Source: Bacteroides helcogenes P 36-108
GTDB lineage: Bacteria > Bacteroidota > Bacteroidia > Bacteroidales > Bacteroidaceae
DNA length: 64,000 nucleotides
Direction of reading: 5' to 3'
Assembly: GCF_000186225.1 (NCBI RefSeq)
Contig: NC_014933.1
Span: 434,001-498,000 of the forward strand
Below, one piece after another: positions 9,173 to 16,912 of the stretch. A program made the position numbers and the translations under genes. The notes under the pieces were generated by a model, which was not told the DNA's origin, ran no database searches, and saw nothing but the letters and a program-made list of their open reading frames with translations. Within the stretch, counting starts at the first letter, position 1; each line of letters starts with the position of its first letter.

Positions 9173-9254
9173 ATTATTCCCCCGTTCGAGGCATTATCAC
9201 ACAAAATGCAGCAAAAGAAAAGGCTATTGAAGAAATTATCGACAAATAAAGATG

Positions 9255-9262
9255 TATATTTG
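9255..9262 (+). promoter_or_regulatory. -7 element before the glycosyltransferase gene
   Basis: TATATTTG matches TAnnTTTG, 23 bp before the ATG at 9286. No good -33 TTTG at the 19-bp spacing. Confidence 0.5.
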
Positions 9263-9285
9263 TCCCCGTAAGCATAAAAAGAGAT

Positions 9286-10275
9286 ATGAGATATTCTGTC
9301 ATAATCCCCGTATATAACCGTCCTGACGAAGTGGACGAACTGTTGCAAAGCCTGACCCGGCAAAGTTTCAAGGATTTCGAAGTAATCATCGTCGAGGACG
9401 GTTCTTCCGTCCCCTGCAAAGCTGTGGTAGAAACATACCGGGAAAAGCTGGACGTACATTACTACAACAAGCCCAATTCCGGTCCCGGGCAGACCCGTAA
9501 CTACGGTGCAGAGCAAAGCAACGGAGATTATCTGATTATACTCGATTCAGACTGCATCCTGCCCGAAAGCTATTTCGCCGCAATAGAACAAGAGATACAA
9601 GCATCTCCCGCCGATGCCTTCGGAGGCCCTGACCGCGCACATTCCTCCTTTACGGATATACAGAAAGCAATCAACTACTCCATGACCTCCTTCTTCACCA
9701 CCGGAGGCATACGTGGAGGAAAGAAGAAGCTGGACAAGTTCTATCCGCGAAGCTTCAACATGGGAGTACGTCGGGAAGTATATCAAGCTTTGGGTGGATT
9801 CTCCAAGATGCGTTTCGGAGAAGACATCGACTTCAGCATCCGCATCTTCAAGGGCGGATATACATGCCGGTTGTTTCCCGGTGCGTGGGTCTATCACAAG
9901 CGCCGGACAGATTTGAAGAAATTCTTCAAGCAGGTACATAATTCAGGAATCGCCCGCATCAACCTGTACAAGAAATATCCCGAATCATTGAAACTCGTCC
10001 ACCTGCTTCCTGCCGCATTCACTTTAGGAGTAGCACTGCTATTGTTGGGCGCTCCCTTCTGCCTATATAGCCTGACACCGATTTTATTGTATGCCTTGTT
10101 GGTATGCACGGACTCAACCATCCGGAACCACAGCCTGCGCATCGGTATTTATTCCATCGCCGCCGCCTTTATCCAGCTTATCGGATACGGAACCGGCTTC
10201 TGGCGTGCCTGGTGGAACCGCTGCATACTTGGGAAGAATGAATTCGAGGCTTTCAAAAAGAACTTCTATAAATAG
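9286..10275 (+). CDS. GT2-family glycosyltransferase, membrane-anchored
   Basis: 329 residues. The N-terminal half is a GT-A nucleotide-sugar transferase domain (MRYSVIIPVYNRPDEV, ILDSDCILP as the metal-binding DxD-type site, and FGEDIDFSIRI). The C-terminal part has two or more hydrophobic segments (LLPAAFTLGVALLLLG and SIAAAFIQLIGYG). Likely adds sugars to a lipid-linked or surface glycan on the cytoplasmic face of the inner membrane; donor and acceptor cannot be read from sequence. radC follows after 35 bp. Confidence 0.88.
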   Translation: MRYSVIIPVYNRPDEVDELLQSLTRQSFKDFEVIIVEDGSSVPCKAVVETYREKLDVHYYNKPNSGPGQTRNYGAEQSNGDYLIILDSDCILPESYFAAIEQEIQASPADAFGGPDRAHSSFTDIQKAINYSMTSFFTTGGIRGGKKKLDKFYPRSFNMGVRREVYQALGGFSKMRFGEDIDFSIRIFKGGYTCRLFPGAWVYHKRRTDLKKFFKQVHNSGIARINLYKKYPESLKLVHLLPAAFTLGVALLLLGAPFCLYSLTPILLYALLVCTDSTIRNHSLRIGIYSIAAAFIQLIGYGTGFWRAWWNRCILGKNEFEAFKKNFYK

Positions 10276-10310
10276 CACACAACGGGCAAGAGGGCAATAG
10301 ATAACTATTT

Positions 10311-10997
10311 ATGGAGAAACTCAATATCAATCAGTGGGCAGAAGAAGACCGCCCACGGGAGAAGATGATGCAAAAAGGGGCGGAAGCCCTGAGTGATGCC
10401 GAACTGTTAGCCATCCTCATCGGCTCCGGCAACACGGAAGAGAGTGCCGTAACCCTGATGCAACGGGTGCTATCCGATTGCGGGAACGACCTGAACCGAC
10501 TCGGCAAATGGGAAGTGCACGACTTCTCCCGTTTCAAAGGATTGGGCCCGGCCAAAAGCATCTCCATCATGGCAGCCTTGGAACTCGGCAAACGCCGCAA
10601 GCAGCAAGAACGGCCGGAACGTGCCACCATCCGTTCTTCCGCAGACATCTACGAACTGTTTCATCCCCTGCTCTGCGATCTTTCCATCGAAGAATTCTGG
10701 ATACTACTCATGAACCAGGCCTCCAAGCTGATAGATAAAGTGCGTATCAGCCGGGGTGGCATTGACCAGACCACTGCCGATGTACGCACCATTCTGCGCG
10801 AGGCGCTTCTACAGCGCGCCACACAAATAGCACTCATCCACAATCATCCTTCGGGAAGCCCACACCCCAGCATGGAAGACAAACACCTGACGGAACTCAT
10901 AAAGAAAGCCGCCCATACCATGAACATACGCCTGACAGACCATGTCATCATTACGGACGGAAGATATTACAGCTTCTGCGATGAGGGATTACTGTAA
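10311..10997 (+). CDS. radC: RadC-family JAMM protein
   Basis: 228 residues: an N-terminal helix-hairpin-helix-like part (FKGLGPAKSISIMAALELGKR) and a C-terminal JAMM/MPN+ domain with HNHPSGSPHPSMED, the metal-binding HxHx7Sx2D motif. The family carries the name 'DNA repair protein RadC', but its biochemical role is not settled. Ordinary full-length member. Confidence 0.93.
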   Translation: MEKLNINQWAEEDRPREKMMQKGAEALSDAELLAILIGSGNTEESAVTLMQRVLSDCGNDLNRLGKWEVHDFSRFKGLGPAKSISIMAALELGKRRKQQERPERATIRSSADIYELFHPLLCDLSIEEFWILLMNQASKLIDKVRISRGGIDQTTADVRTILREALLQRATQIALIHNHPSGSPHPSMEDKHLTELIKKAAHTMNIRLTDHVIITDGRYYSFCDEGLL

Positions 10998-11023
10998 TCC
11001 CCCACTCGCCGAAACGTTGGGAA

Positions 11024-11599
11024 TTATTTCTTTCTAATCATAGTCATTTGTTCTCCATCCTGCTCCACAACCAATTTTTCATCAGTAAGCTCTATTATTT
11101 TAGCATTGCTGTCTTCCGACCGCATAAACAATTCTTTCATCTTAAAAGCCGCTACGGGAGTGTTAGTATATAGGAGCTTCACAAACCTTTTCGCCTCTTC
11201 TGTTTCGGCATTCGATTTTACGAATTTCCATTCAACGCTTTCAGGATCTGGCGTTTCCTCTATGTATCCATCTTTTATTTTCCAGGTCCCTTTTTCCGTA
11301 ATGCTATATTCCAAGGTTACGGTAAGCTGTTTCAATTCATCCAGAGCCTTGATTGCCAGCATAGCGGTTCCTTCCATCCCACACGTTCTGTCAGAACCGT
11401 ATTGGGTATAGCCTTCCAGCATTACGGACATTGCCGGTGCTTCATCGGTCTTTTCCATATCCTTTGACATGGTGACATAATATTTGCCTACTAACTTTTC
11501 TTCTTCCTGCGTAAGAGGGGAAGTTGGGCTTTTACAGCCCATCAGCAGTGTGCAGCACAGTGTCAGTACAAAAATCAATGTTGTTGTTCTCATAATCAT
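11024..11599 (-). CDS. Small lipoprotein, FVKSNAE family copy A
   Basis: 191 residues starting MIMRTTTLIFVLTLCCTLLMGC, a lipoprotein signal. The mature part begins LTQEEEKLVGKYY and has EKGTWKIKDGYIEET, FVKSNAETEEAKR and ELTDEKLVVEQDGE. These blocks recur in two other genes within 5 kb, at 12613-13164 and at the C-terminus of 14417-15772. No known function is recognised; the fold is probably a small beta-barrel (inference). Last gene of a closely packed minus-strand run. About 43 bp around its start, including the upstream sequence, is nearly identical to the start of copy B. Confidence 0.8.
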   Translation of the reverse strand: MIMRTTTLIFVLTLCCTLLMGCKSPTSPLTQEEEKLVGKYYVTMSKDMEKTDEAPAMSVMLEGYTQYGSDRTCGMEGTAMLAIKALDELKQLTVTLEYSITEKGTWKIKDGYIEETPDPESVEWKFVKSNAETEEAKRFVKLLYTNTPVAAFKMKELFMRSEDSNAKIIELTDEKLVVEQDGEQMTMIRKK

Positions 11600-11623
11600 T
11601 TAAGTTACTATTTATTATTTAAG

Positions 11624-12616
11624 TCATTCTTTACGTTTTAATGCCTTTATAAAATCCTTCTCTCCTTGGTTGTTTGCATGATAGCCGTAGAACCGGATTT
11701 GCCTTGCACGGCTGTCATAAAGCATGTATCTGAAATAGTCCAGGAATGAAAGTCCTATAAAATTCAGGAATTTATACGAGGTTTCGGGAGCTATCTTCTC
11801 TTCATATCTATCCGCAATCAGAATAACCAGACTGTCAAGGCTCAGATTGTTTATCTTCAACCTGTCGGCCAACAGAGCAATTGAATCAAGAGGAGTGATT
11901 GTTTGTACAATGCTTCGCAGAGAATCTGCAATGCTCACGCCAAACCGCATTGGATAAGCCTTATCATTAAAAATCACAGACACTCTCCCCGGATATCCCG
12001 TATCGAACAAGAAAGTTTTCAGCAAAGAGTCATTAAGCAATATATCCACGTTCATATTGGAGTAATCGGGATTTACGTCCAGACAAAGAGCCAAAGGGCT
12101 TTTTATCCGGGATTCCCGTATCGGTTTATTCGAGATAGTAACCGTCTTCGATTCTAAATCAAACAACCAATTCTTACTCTCAATTTCTTTAGTGCCCAAT
12201 ATTCCATCATGATCCATTCCCCAAAAGTCAGCTATAAGAGAGTGGTTATAATGGTCCAAGTGCAACATGACGGAATCGAATTTCATTTTGCCGATATAGA
12301 TATCTTTGGTGGCAAAATAGACATCATCCTTAAACTCTTTAGTAAGGGAATAATTGGAACGTTGCAGAGCTTTGTGAGTGGGACGAATACCCGATTTCCA
12401 TGCAACCGGATAATCGAGGACGGAGCCATCCGATCCTGTATCAAATATGAAATCGTACTTTTCGCCCCCAATTGTGACAGGTATGTATATGTGCTTCCCT
12501 TCTCCTCGTTCTTCGTAAGATAAAGTCACCACATCTTTATTGCCGCAACCAGACGCCAAGGCAAGTATCAATAATACGAATATTCCGGAATGAATCTTTC
12601 CCATGTCAATCATCAT
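11624..12616 (-). CDS. Retropepsin-like aspartic protease lipoprotein with two DTG motifs
   Basis: 330 residues with a lipoprotein signal (FVLLILALASGC, Cys 24). The first half has FDTGSDGS (Asp59-Thr-Gly) and GILGT (138-142), the catalytic flap/core features of a single-chain retropepsin. The second half has a second FDTGYPGR (Asp205). Two DTG sites in one chain suggest a pepsin-like pseudo-dimer made of two retropepsin halves, probably surface-exposed. The start overlaps the copy B stop by 4 bp (coupled translation), and copy A follows 24 bp later. Substrate unknown. Confidence 0.82.
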   Translation of the reverse strand: MMIDMGKIHSGIFVLLILALASGCGNKDVVTLSYEERGEGKHIYIPVTIGGEKYDFIFDTGSDGSVLDYPVAWKSGIRPTHKALQRSNYSLTKEFKDDVYFATKDIYIGKMKFDSVMLHLDHYNHSLIADFWGMDHDGILGTKEIESKNWLFDLESKTVTISNKPIRESRIKSPLALCLDVNPDYSNMNVDILLNDSLLKTFLFDTGYPGRVSVIFNDKAYPMRFGVSIADSLRSIVQTITPLDSIALLADRLKINNLSLDSLVILIADRYEEKIAPETSYKFLNFIGLSFLDYFRYMLYDSRARQIRFYGYHANNQGEKDFIKALKRKE

Positions 12617-13164
12617 TTCTTTCTGGTCAGAGTCAATTTTTCGCCATCCTGCTCTATGACCAATTTTTTACCGGTAAGTTCTACTATTTTAGAGCTGTCA
12701 GAAGGTTGTGCGATTGAAACCTTCTGTTTGTCCAGGTTGGTCTTCATTAATTCGAGAATTAGTTTAGCCGTATCAGTTTCCGCATTAGACTTGACAAATC
12801 TATATTTCATTTCCGGATCTGCCGTTTCATGCAGGAATCCGGCATCTATCTTCCAGCTTCCTTTCTCCGAGAATTCATATTCAGCGGTCAAATCAGATTG
12901 ACCCAACAACCCTATTTTGAAGACAAATGTCATAGTACCTTCTTTCTCATACGTTCTGTCTGATTTATAACGCATATTGCTTTTCATTATAATAAATGCG
13001 CTGGCTTCCACACTGTCATTATCGAGCTTTTGTGATTTCAGACCATAGTATTCACCCACCAATTTCTTTTCGTCCGGTGTAAGCGATTGCTTATCATTGG
13101 CGTATCCTGCCAAGAATGTAAAAAGCGTCAAAACAAGAGTAATTGTTGTTGTTCTCATAATCAT
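12613..13164 (-). CDS. Small exported protein, FVKSNAE family copy B
   Basis: 183 residues clearly paralogous to copy A: MIMRTTTITLVLTL, LTPDEKKLVGEYYG, EKGSWKIDAGFLHET, FVKSNAETDTAKL and ELTGKKLVIEQDGEKL. The signal ends LAGYAND, where a lipobox would read LAGC, so the lipid-accepting cysteine appears lost through a TGC to TAC change. The protein may then be periplasmic or released instead of lipid-anchored. Eight bp separate it from the beta-propeller gene upstream; the protease gene downstream overlaps by 4 bp. Confidence 0.78.
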   Translation of the reverse strand: MIMRTTTITLVLTLFTFLAGYANDKQSLTPDEKKLVGEYYGLKSQKLDNDSVEASAFIIMKSNMRYKSDRTYEKEGTMTFVFKIGLLGQSDLTAEYEFSEKGSWKIDAGFLHETADPEMKYRFVKSNAETDTAKLILELMKTNLDKQKVSIAQPSDSSKIVELTGKKLVIEQDGEKLTLTRKK

Positions 13165-13172
13165 TTAAGTTA

Positions 13173-14396
13173 TTATTTATTATTTAATGTTTTTATAGTA
13201 CGATATTTCATCAGTTGATAAAAGAAGAATACCGGATTCTCATCCTCTGTCAATCCATTGTACAATTTTTCCAAAGTATCGTCTTGTATCAACGGGTTAC
13301 CGAATATTTTCTTTTTTTTAGATAAGACGTCACCGGCCGAATGTTGAACGACATAAGTGTTATCACCTTGACGAACCAAAGGGGTATTAAGAGTTGAATA
13401 GAACTCAAACAACGGATTTGTATAGCTTCCGGAACATATAAGCATAGAGCCTGTCTCATGAAAGTAAACAACGAATGGATGCCAATAGACTTTGGGAGGT
13501 GAGAAGAAGAACACCGAAACATCTTTCAAGAAAACATAATCATGCAAAATAGTCGTTTTATTTAAAAGTTCTATATAAGCATCATCATTAATTTCATCAG
13601 TGATTTCCGGATATCCCCCTCCTGCAATATGAAGGCGATAAAGTTCCGTGCAACCATTTGCCCCTACCTTATAGAACGATTGTGTCCATGATTTATTGAG
13701 ATATACATTACCACCATATTTCCGGAACGGGAACATGCCATTATTCATTCGGAACAGCTTGGTTTGGTAAGTAGGGAATGTCCTATACAGAATATCCCCA
13801 TCAGTAGAATTGGCTACAGTTAGCATTGGCTTTTCATCTTCTTCCTGACAACCTATGTTATAATAGGCAGCGATAATTTGATTATCTATCTCTTCTATAC
13901 TATCAAACGGGAGTTTGCCTATATCCACTTTGACAGCCTTTACAAGATTACCATAAAAATCATAATACAATAGTTTGCCTGCCCAATCTACTATTATCAG
14001 ATGCTCTTTGTCGGCAGACAAGGCGATGTTGCATAGCCGGACATACTCTCCCGACCCACTTCCTGTCCGTCCTATTTTTCTGACGAAGCGTCCTTGCATA
14101 TCAAAACAGAAGACAGCCCTTGCCGACTCCCTATCCATTATAAAGATATAATTATCCGTACAGATGAACTGATCGACAACACCGACCAGACACCTGTCGT
14201 CTGTCTGTAAACGAACGAATTTCACATCGTCCATAAGGCTGTCAAAAGGAACGGCCGGAATCTTGTCCGGATCAATAGTCAATTCTATAACTGTGGTATC
14301 TGCTACATTGCCCGCAGCCTCTGCTACCGTTTCTTTGCCCTTATGTTGGCAGCCCGTGAAGACTGCCAATAATAGCATGTAAATAGCGGTTCTCAT
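13173..14396 (-). CDS. Six-bladed beta-propeller lipoprotein
   Basis: 407 residues with a lipoprotein signal (MRTAIYMLLLAVFTGC). It resembles the Bacteroides '6-bladed beta-propeller' family: repeated blade motifs such as IFIMDRESARAVFCFDMQGRF, VRKIGRTGSGSGEY, LLYYDFYGNLV and CSGSYTNPLFEFY. These proteins are thought to bind ligands at the cell surface; no enzyme motif is visible. It lies between the FVKSNAE fusion gene and copy B with gaps of 20 and 8 bp, so it is co-transcribed with them. Confidence 0.8.
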   Translation of the reverse strand: MRTAIYMLLLAVFTGCQHKGKETVAEAAGNVADTTVIELTIDPDKIPAVPFDSLMDDVKFVRLQTDDRCLVGVVDQFICTDNYIFIMDRESARAVFCFDMQGRFVRKIGRTGSGSGEYVRLCNIALSADKEHLIIVDWAGKLLYYDFYGNLVKAVKVDIGKLPFDSIEEIDNQIIAAYYNIGCQEEDEKPMLTVANSTDGDILYRTFPTYQTKLFRMNNGMFPFRKYGGNVYLNKSWTQSFYKVGANGCTELYRLHIAGGGYPEITDEINDDAYIELLNKTTILHDYVFLKDVSVFFFSPPKVYWHPFVVYFHETGSMLICSGSYTNPLFEFYSTLNTPLVRQGDNTYVVQHSAGDVLSKKKKIFGNPLIQDDTLEKLYNGLTEDENPVFFFYQLMKYRTIKTLNNK

Positions 14397-14416
14397 ATTC
14401 TATCAATTATCCAATC

Positions 14417-15772
14417 TTAATTTCCAATTCTGGTCAGAGTAAATTCTACCCAATCCTTCACTATGACCAGCTTCTCGCCGGTAAGTTCCGCTATTCTCGA
14501 ACGACCGGAAGCTTGCTTCATCACCATTTTCGGCACATTGGCTTTCATCACTTCAACAAGCATTTTAGCCAGATCTGCTTCCGCATTGGATTTGACGAAC
14601 TTGCATTCAAATTCTCCATTTGTCGTTTCCAGCAAGAATCCATCTTCTATCTTCCAAGTGCCCTTGTCCGAGAAATCATACTCAAGAGTTAAATCAGCCT
14701 GATCTAACTTTGCCATCCTGATGACAAAGACTACAGTACCCTTGTCCTCATACGTCCAGTCTGGCTTATAGGACGTATTGCTATTTTGCGTCATACACGC
14801 ATTGATACCCACCGTGTCATTATTCAATTCCCGTGATATCGTGCAGGCATATTCGCCTACCAGTATTCTTTCGTCCGATGTCAGTGATTCCTGAACTCCC
14901 ATCTTACGCAAAACCTTCACACAATAGTCATCAAGAAAAGGTTCCTTCTTATAAGTGCCCATAATTTTCTTTCTCAGCCGTTGCGCTGCGGCAGTCCTTT
15001 TCTCTCCTTTCACGGTCTTGTCAGGCTGTACATAATAAACGTATTCCGGAACATAATTGCGCATCCATACCGTGTCCGGCTTCTGCTTTAAGTCCACCAC
15101 CGGAATTTTGCTGCGATCCTTCTCCTTGTCAATGCGTATATCCGTCAGCTTCCCGGCTTTGAATACCGCCACATAACGTTCTCCTGTATAACTCTGTGCC
15201 CTGGTAAGCATCTGCATGTCGTTCATGCGGTAGTTTCCGTTCAGCCAGTTGGCACGGATAGTCCGGCTGCCTGTCAGCTCGCTACCCGTCAGAGCCGCAA
15301 TCTTCCGCATATCCATCGGACTAAGCTTCATGCTGTCAGGATAGATATAACCATTGTAAGTAACTCTATCCACATAAGCCACCTTGTCCTCACCTATCTT
15401 GAAGTGGAGTACATAGCCCTTGTCACTCAAGCCCGAAGTGGTAAGTTTAGGAAAAGCCTCTACTGCTCCCCAATCCTTTTCACCGAACATATACTCAGGG
15501 AATTGTTTCATGGAAGATTGACTGAAGAAATACGTCTTACCATTCACTACCAAGGTATCTCCCAGGCAATCGTCCGAGTAAAGGTAGCGGAAATAGTCGA
15601 ATTCAGCACCTGTTTCCGGATAGCGATAACGGAAATCAAATTCCGATACTCCAAAGTTTTCCTGATAAAACTTCAACTCTTCGGCATAAGTCCGATGAGG
15701 GATGTCCGGGCGATTCTGCCCGTACACGACAGAAACGACAAACAAAAAGGATAAAAATAATAGATGTTTCAT
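14417..15772 (-). CDS. Exported fusion protein: unique N-terminal region plus FVKSNAE domain (copy C)
   Basis: 451 residues with a type I signal peptide (MKHLLFLSFLFVVSVVYGQ). Residues about 20-300 (FDFRYRYPETGAEFDYFRYLY..., KTYFFSQSSMKQF) match no family I recognise. From about 305 the chain is a third copy of the small domain: LTSDERILVGEYAC, DKGTWKIEDGFLLET, FVKSNAEADLAKM, ELTGEKLVIVKD. The start at 15772 gives a clean signal; a start 12 bp upstream is possible. First intact gene of the run 15772-11024. Confidence 0.75.
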   Translation of the reverse strand: MKHLLFLSFLFVVSVVYGQNRPDIPHRTYAEELKFYQENFGVSEFDFRYRYPETGAEFDYFRYLYSDDCLGDTLVVNGKTYFFSQSSMKQFPEYMFGEKDWGAVEAFPKLTTSGLSDKGYVLHFKIGEDKVAYVDRVTYNGYIYPDSMKLSPMDMRKIAALTGSELTGSRTIRANWLNGNYRMNDMQMLTRAQSYTGERYVAVFKAGKLTDIRIDKEKDRSKIPVVDLKQKPDTVWMRNYVPEYVYYVQPDKTVKGEKRTAAAQRLRKKIMGTYKKEPFLDDYCVKVLRKMGVQESLTSDERILVGEYACTISRELNNDTVGINACMTQNSNTSYKPDWTYEDKGTVVFVIRMAKLDQADLTLEYDFSDKGTWKIEDGFLLETTNGEFECKFVKSNAEADLAKMLVEVMKANVPKMVMKQASGRSRIAELTGEKLVIVKDWVEFTLTRIGN

Positions 15773-15793
15773 ACGGATTTGCATATTTAATAT

Positions 15794-15914
15794 TTATTTA
15801 AACGATACGTTCTTTCCAATTCTGGTTATCGCATTTACCTCTTTCAGTTCTCCTTTCATGAACTCCAGTTCAAGAGAACAACAATAAAACTACGATAGCA
15901 ATAAGTTTTCTCAT
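15794..15914 (-). pseudogene. Remnant of a further FVKSNAE-family gene
   Basis: From ATG at 15914 the minus strand encodes a signal-like start (MRKLIAIVVLLLFS) and then stops. In another frame, ending at 15794, it encodes EFMKGELKEVNAITRIGK. That end resembles the C-terminus of copy C (FTLTRIGN), and 14 bases (ACCAGAATTGGAAA) are identical to the end of that gene. A copy that lost its middle explains both pieces. It is short, so this is a suggestion. Confidence 0.4.
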
Positions 15915-15947
15915 AAGAATCAATTTAAAAAGTTAGTAAAAAATTGA

Positions 15948-15975
15948 GCGCAGACACTCTCACGAGCACCTGCGC
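15948..15975 (-). terminator. Terminator of the SusC/SusD operon
   Basis: Read on the minus strand, GCGCAGGTGCTC pairs (with three G-T pairs) to GAGTGTCTGCGC around a GTGA tetraloop, followed by tcaattttttac. It lies 60 bp beyond the stop of the last SusCD-operon gene. Confidence 0.85.
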
Positions 15976-16035
15976 CCCTCTCTTAAAAGATTTAAATTAA
16001 AGGTCAGTTATTTACTAATTTGTCAATGGTAAATC

Positions 16036-16902
16036 TTAATCTGCTGCTTCAGGATCTTCGATGGAAACCGAATAGAACTTGAATTCGGACATCGTCCAGT
16101 ATGCAGTGCCGTTATTGGTCGTATTGACTACGATACGGATTTGGCTGAATGGCTTTTCCACGTTATATACCTCTGAGGTGTAAGTTCCGGTAGAAGTGAC
16201 AGGAAGGCCATCGGCTTCTTTGGTAAAGTTCCTTACCAGAAACCAGTCTGCTCCATCCGTGCTGCCCATCAAATCAAAATCCGTCGGTTTATTGTTGCCG
16301 TTGGCACGTGGCGCGTAAAAGAATTTATAAGCTCCCGTAATCTCTCGTTTCAGATTGACCTGCATCCAGTGCTTACCGGAAACGGCAACACTCCATGCAG
16401 TATGGAAGAAAGTTCCGGTATTGCCATCCAGCAAATCGGCAATAGGCCCTTCAGAGGGTTCCTGCGCATTGGTTGATAAATCGGCGGCAGTCAGAGCTAT
16501 CTGCGTATTCACATAAGTGGGCAACGCAGCCTCCGAAGCTTTGGAGATGGTTTGCGTACTGCTCTTGTCGCCCGTTGCGCTTACGGATTGCACCGTGAAT
16601 TGATATTCACCATACTTCTTGCGGGTGTCCGGAATCTCGATGCTGTCTGCATAGGCACTCGCTGCACGCATCACGTCTTTCTTCAGCAACGGGTCGTGAT
16701 ATTTCACTTCAACATAGCGGATGTTGCTCTCTGCGGGAGTAGTCCAGCGCAATACGATGCGCCCGGAAGTGCTTTCTGCTGTCAGGTTAGTGACTTCGGC
16801 AGGAGTTACTCCCCCATCGTCACTGCTGCAACTTGCGGTGGCCAAGGCAGCTCCAAACAGAAGCAGCCCGGCATAAGATTTAAGTATTTTCTTCATTTTC
16901 AT
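16036..16902 (-). CDS. Surface lipoprotein with DUF4959-like and F5/8 type C (discoidin-like) domains
   Basis: 288 residues with lipoprotein signal (LLLFGAALATASC). The N-terminal part, to about 125, has an Ig/fibronectin-like domain (VTNLTAESTSGRIVLRWTTP), like DUF4959. The C-terminal part (about 135-280) has a discoidin-like jelly roll: LLDGNTGTFFHTAW, HWMQVNLKREITG, FDLMGSTDGADW and FSQIRIVVN. Such domains bind glycans. It is third in the SusC-SusD operon, where SusE/F-like binding lipoproteins usually lie. Start at residue 1 or 3 both possible. Confidence 0.82.
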   Translation of the reverse strand: MKMKKILKSYAGLLLFGAALATASCSSDDGGVTPAEVTNLTAESTSGRIVLRWTTPAESNIRYVEVKYHDPLLKKDVMRAASAYADSIEIPDTRKKYGEYQFTVQSVSATGDKSSTQTISKASEAALPTYVNTQIALTAADLSTNAQEPSEGPIADLLDGNTGTFFHTAWSVAVSGKHWMQVNLKREITGAYKFFYAPRANGNNKPTDFDLMGSTDGADWFLVRNFTKEADGLPVTSTGTYTSEVYNVEKPFSQIRIVVNTTNNGTAYWTMSEFKFYSVSIEDPEAAD

Positions 16903-16912
16903 TTTGTTTTAA

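Noticed and set aside
9124..9516. 130-residue minus-strand frame over the efp terminator and the glycosyltransferase start
   Set aside because: It covers a strong terminator and a promoter and has no features of a gene.
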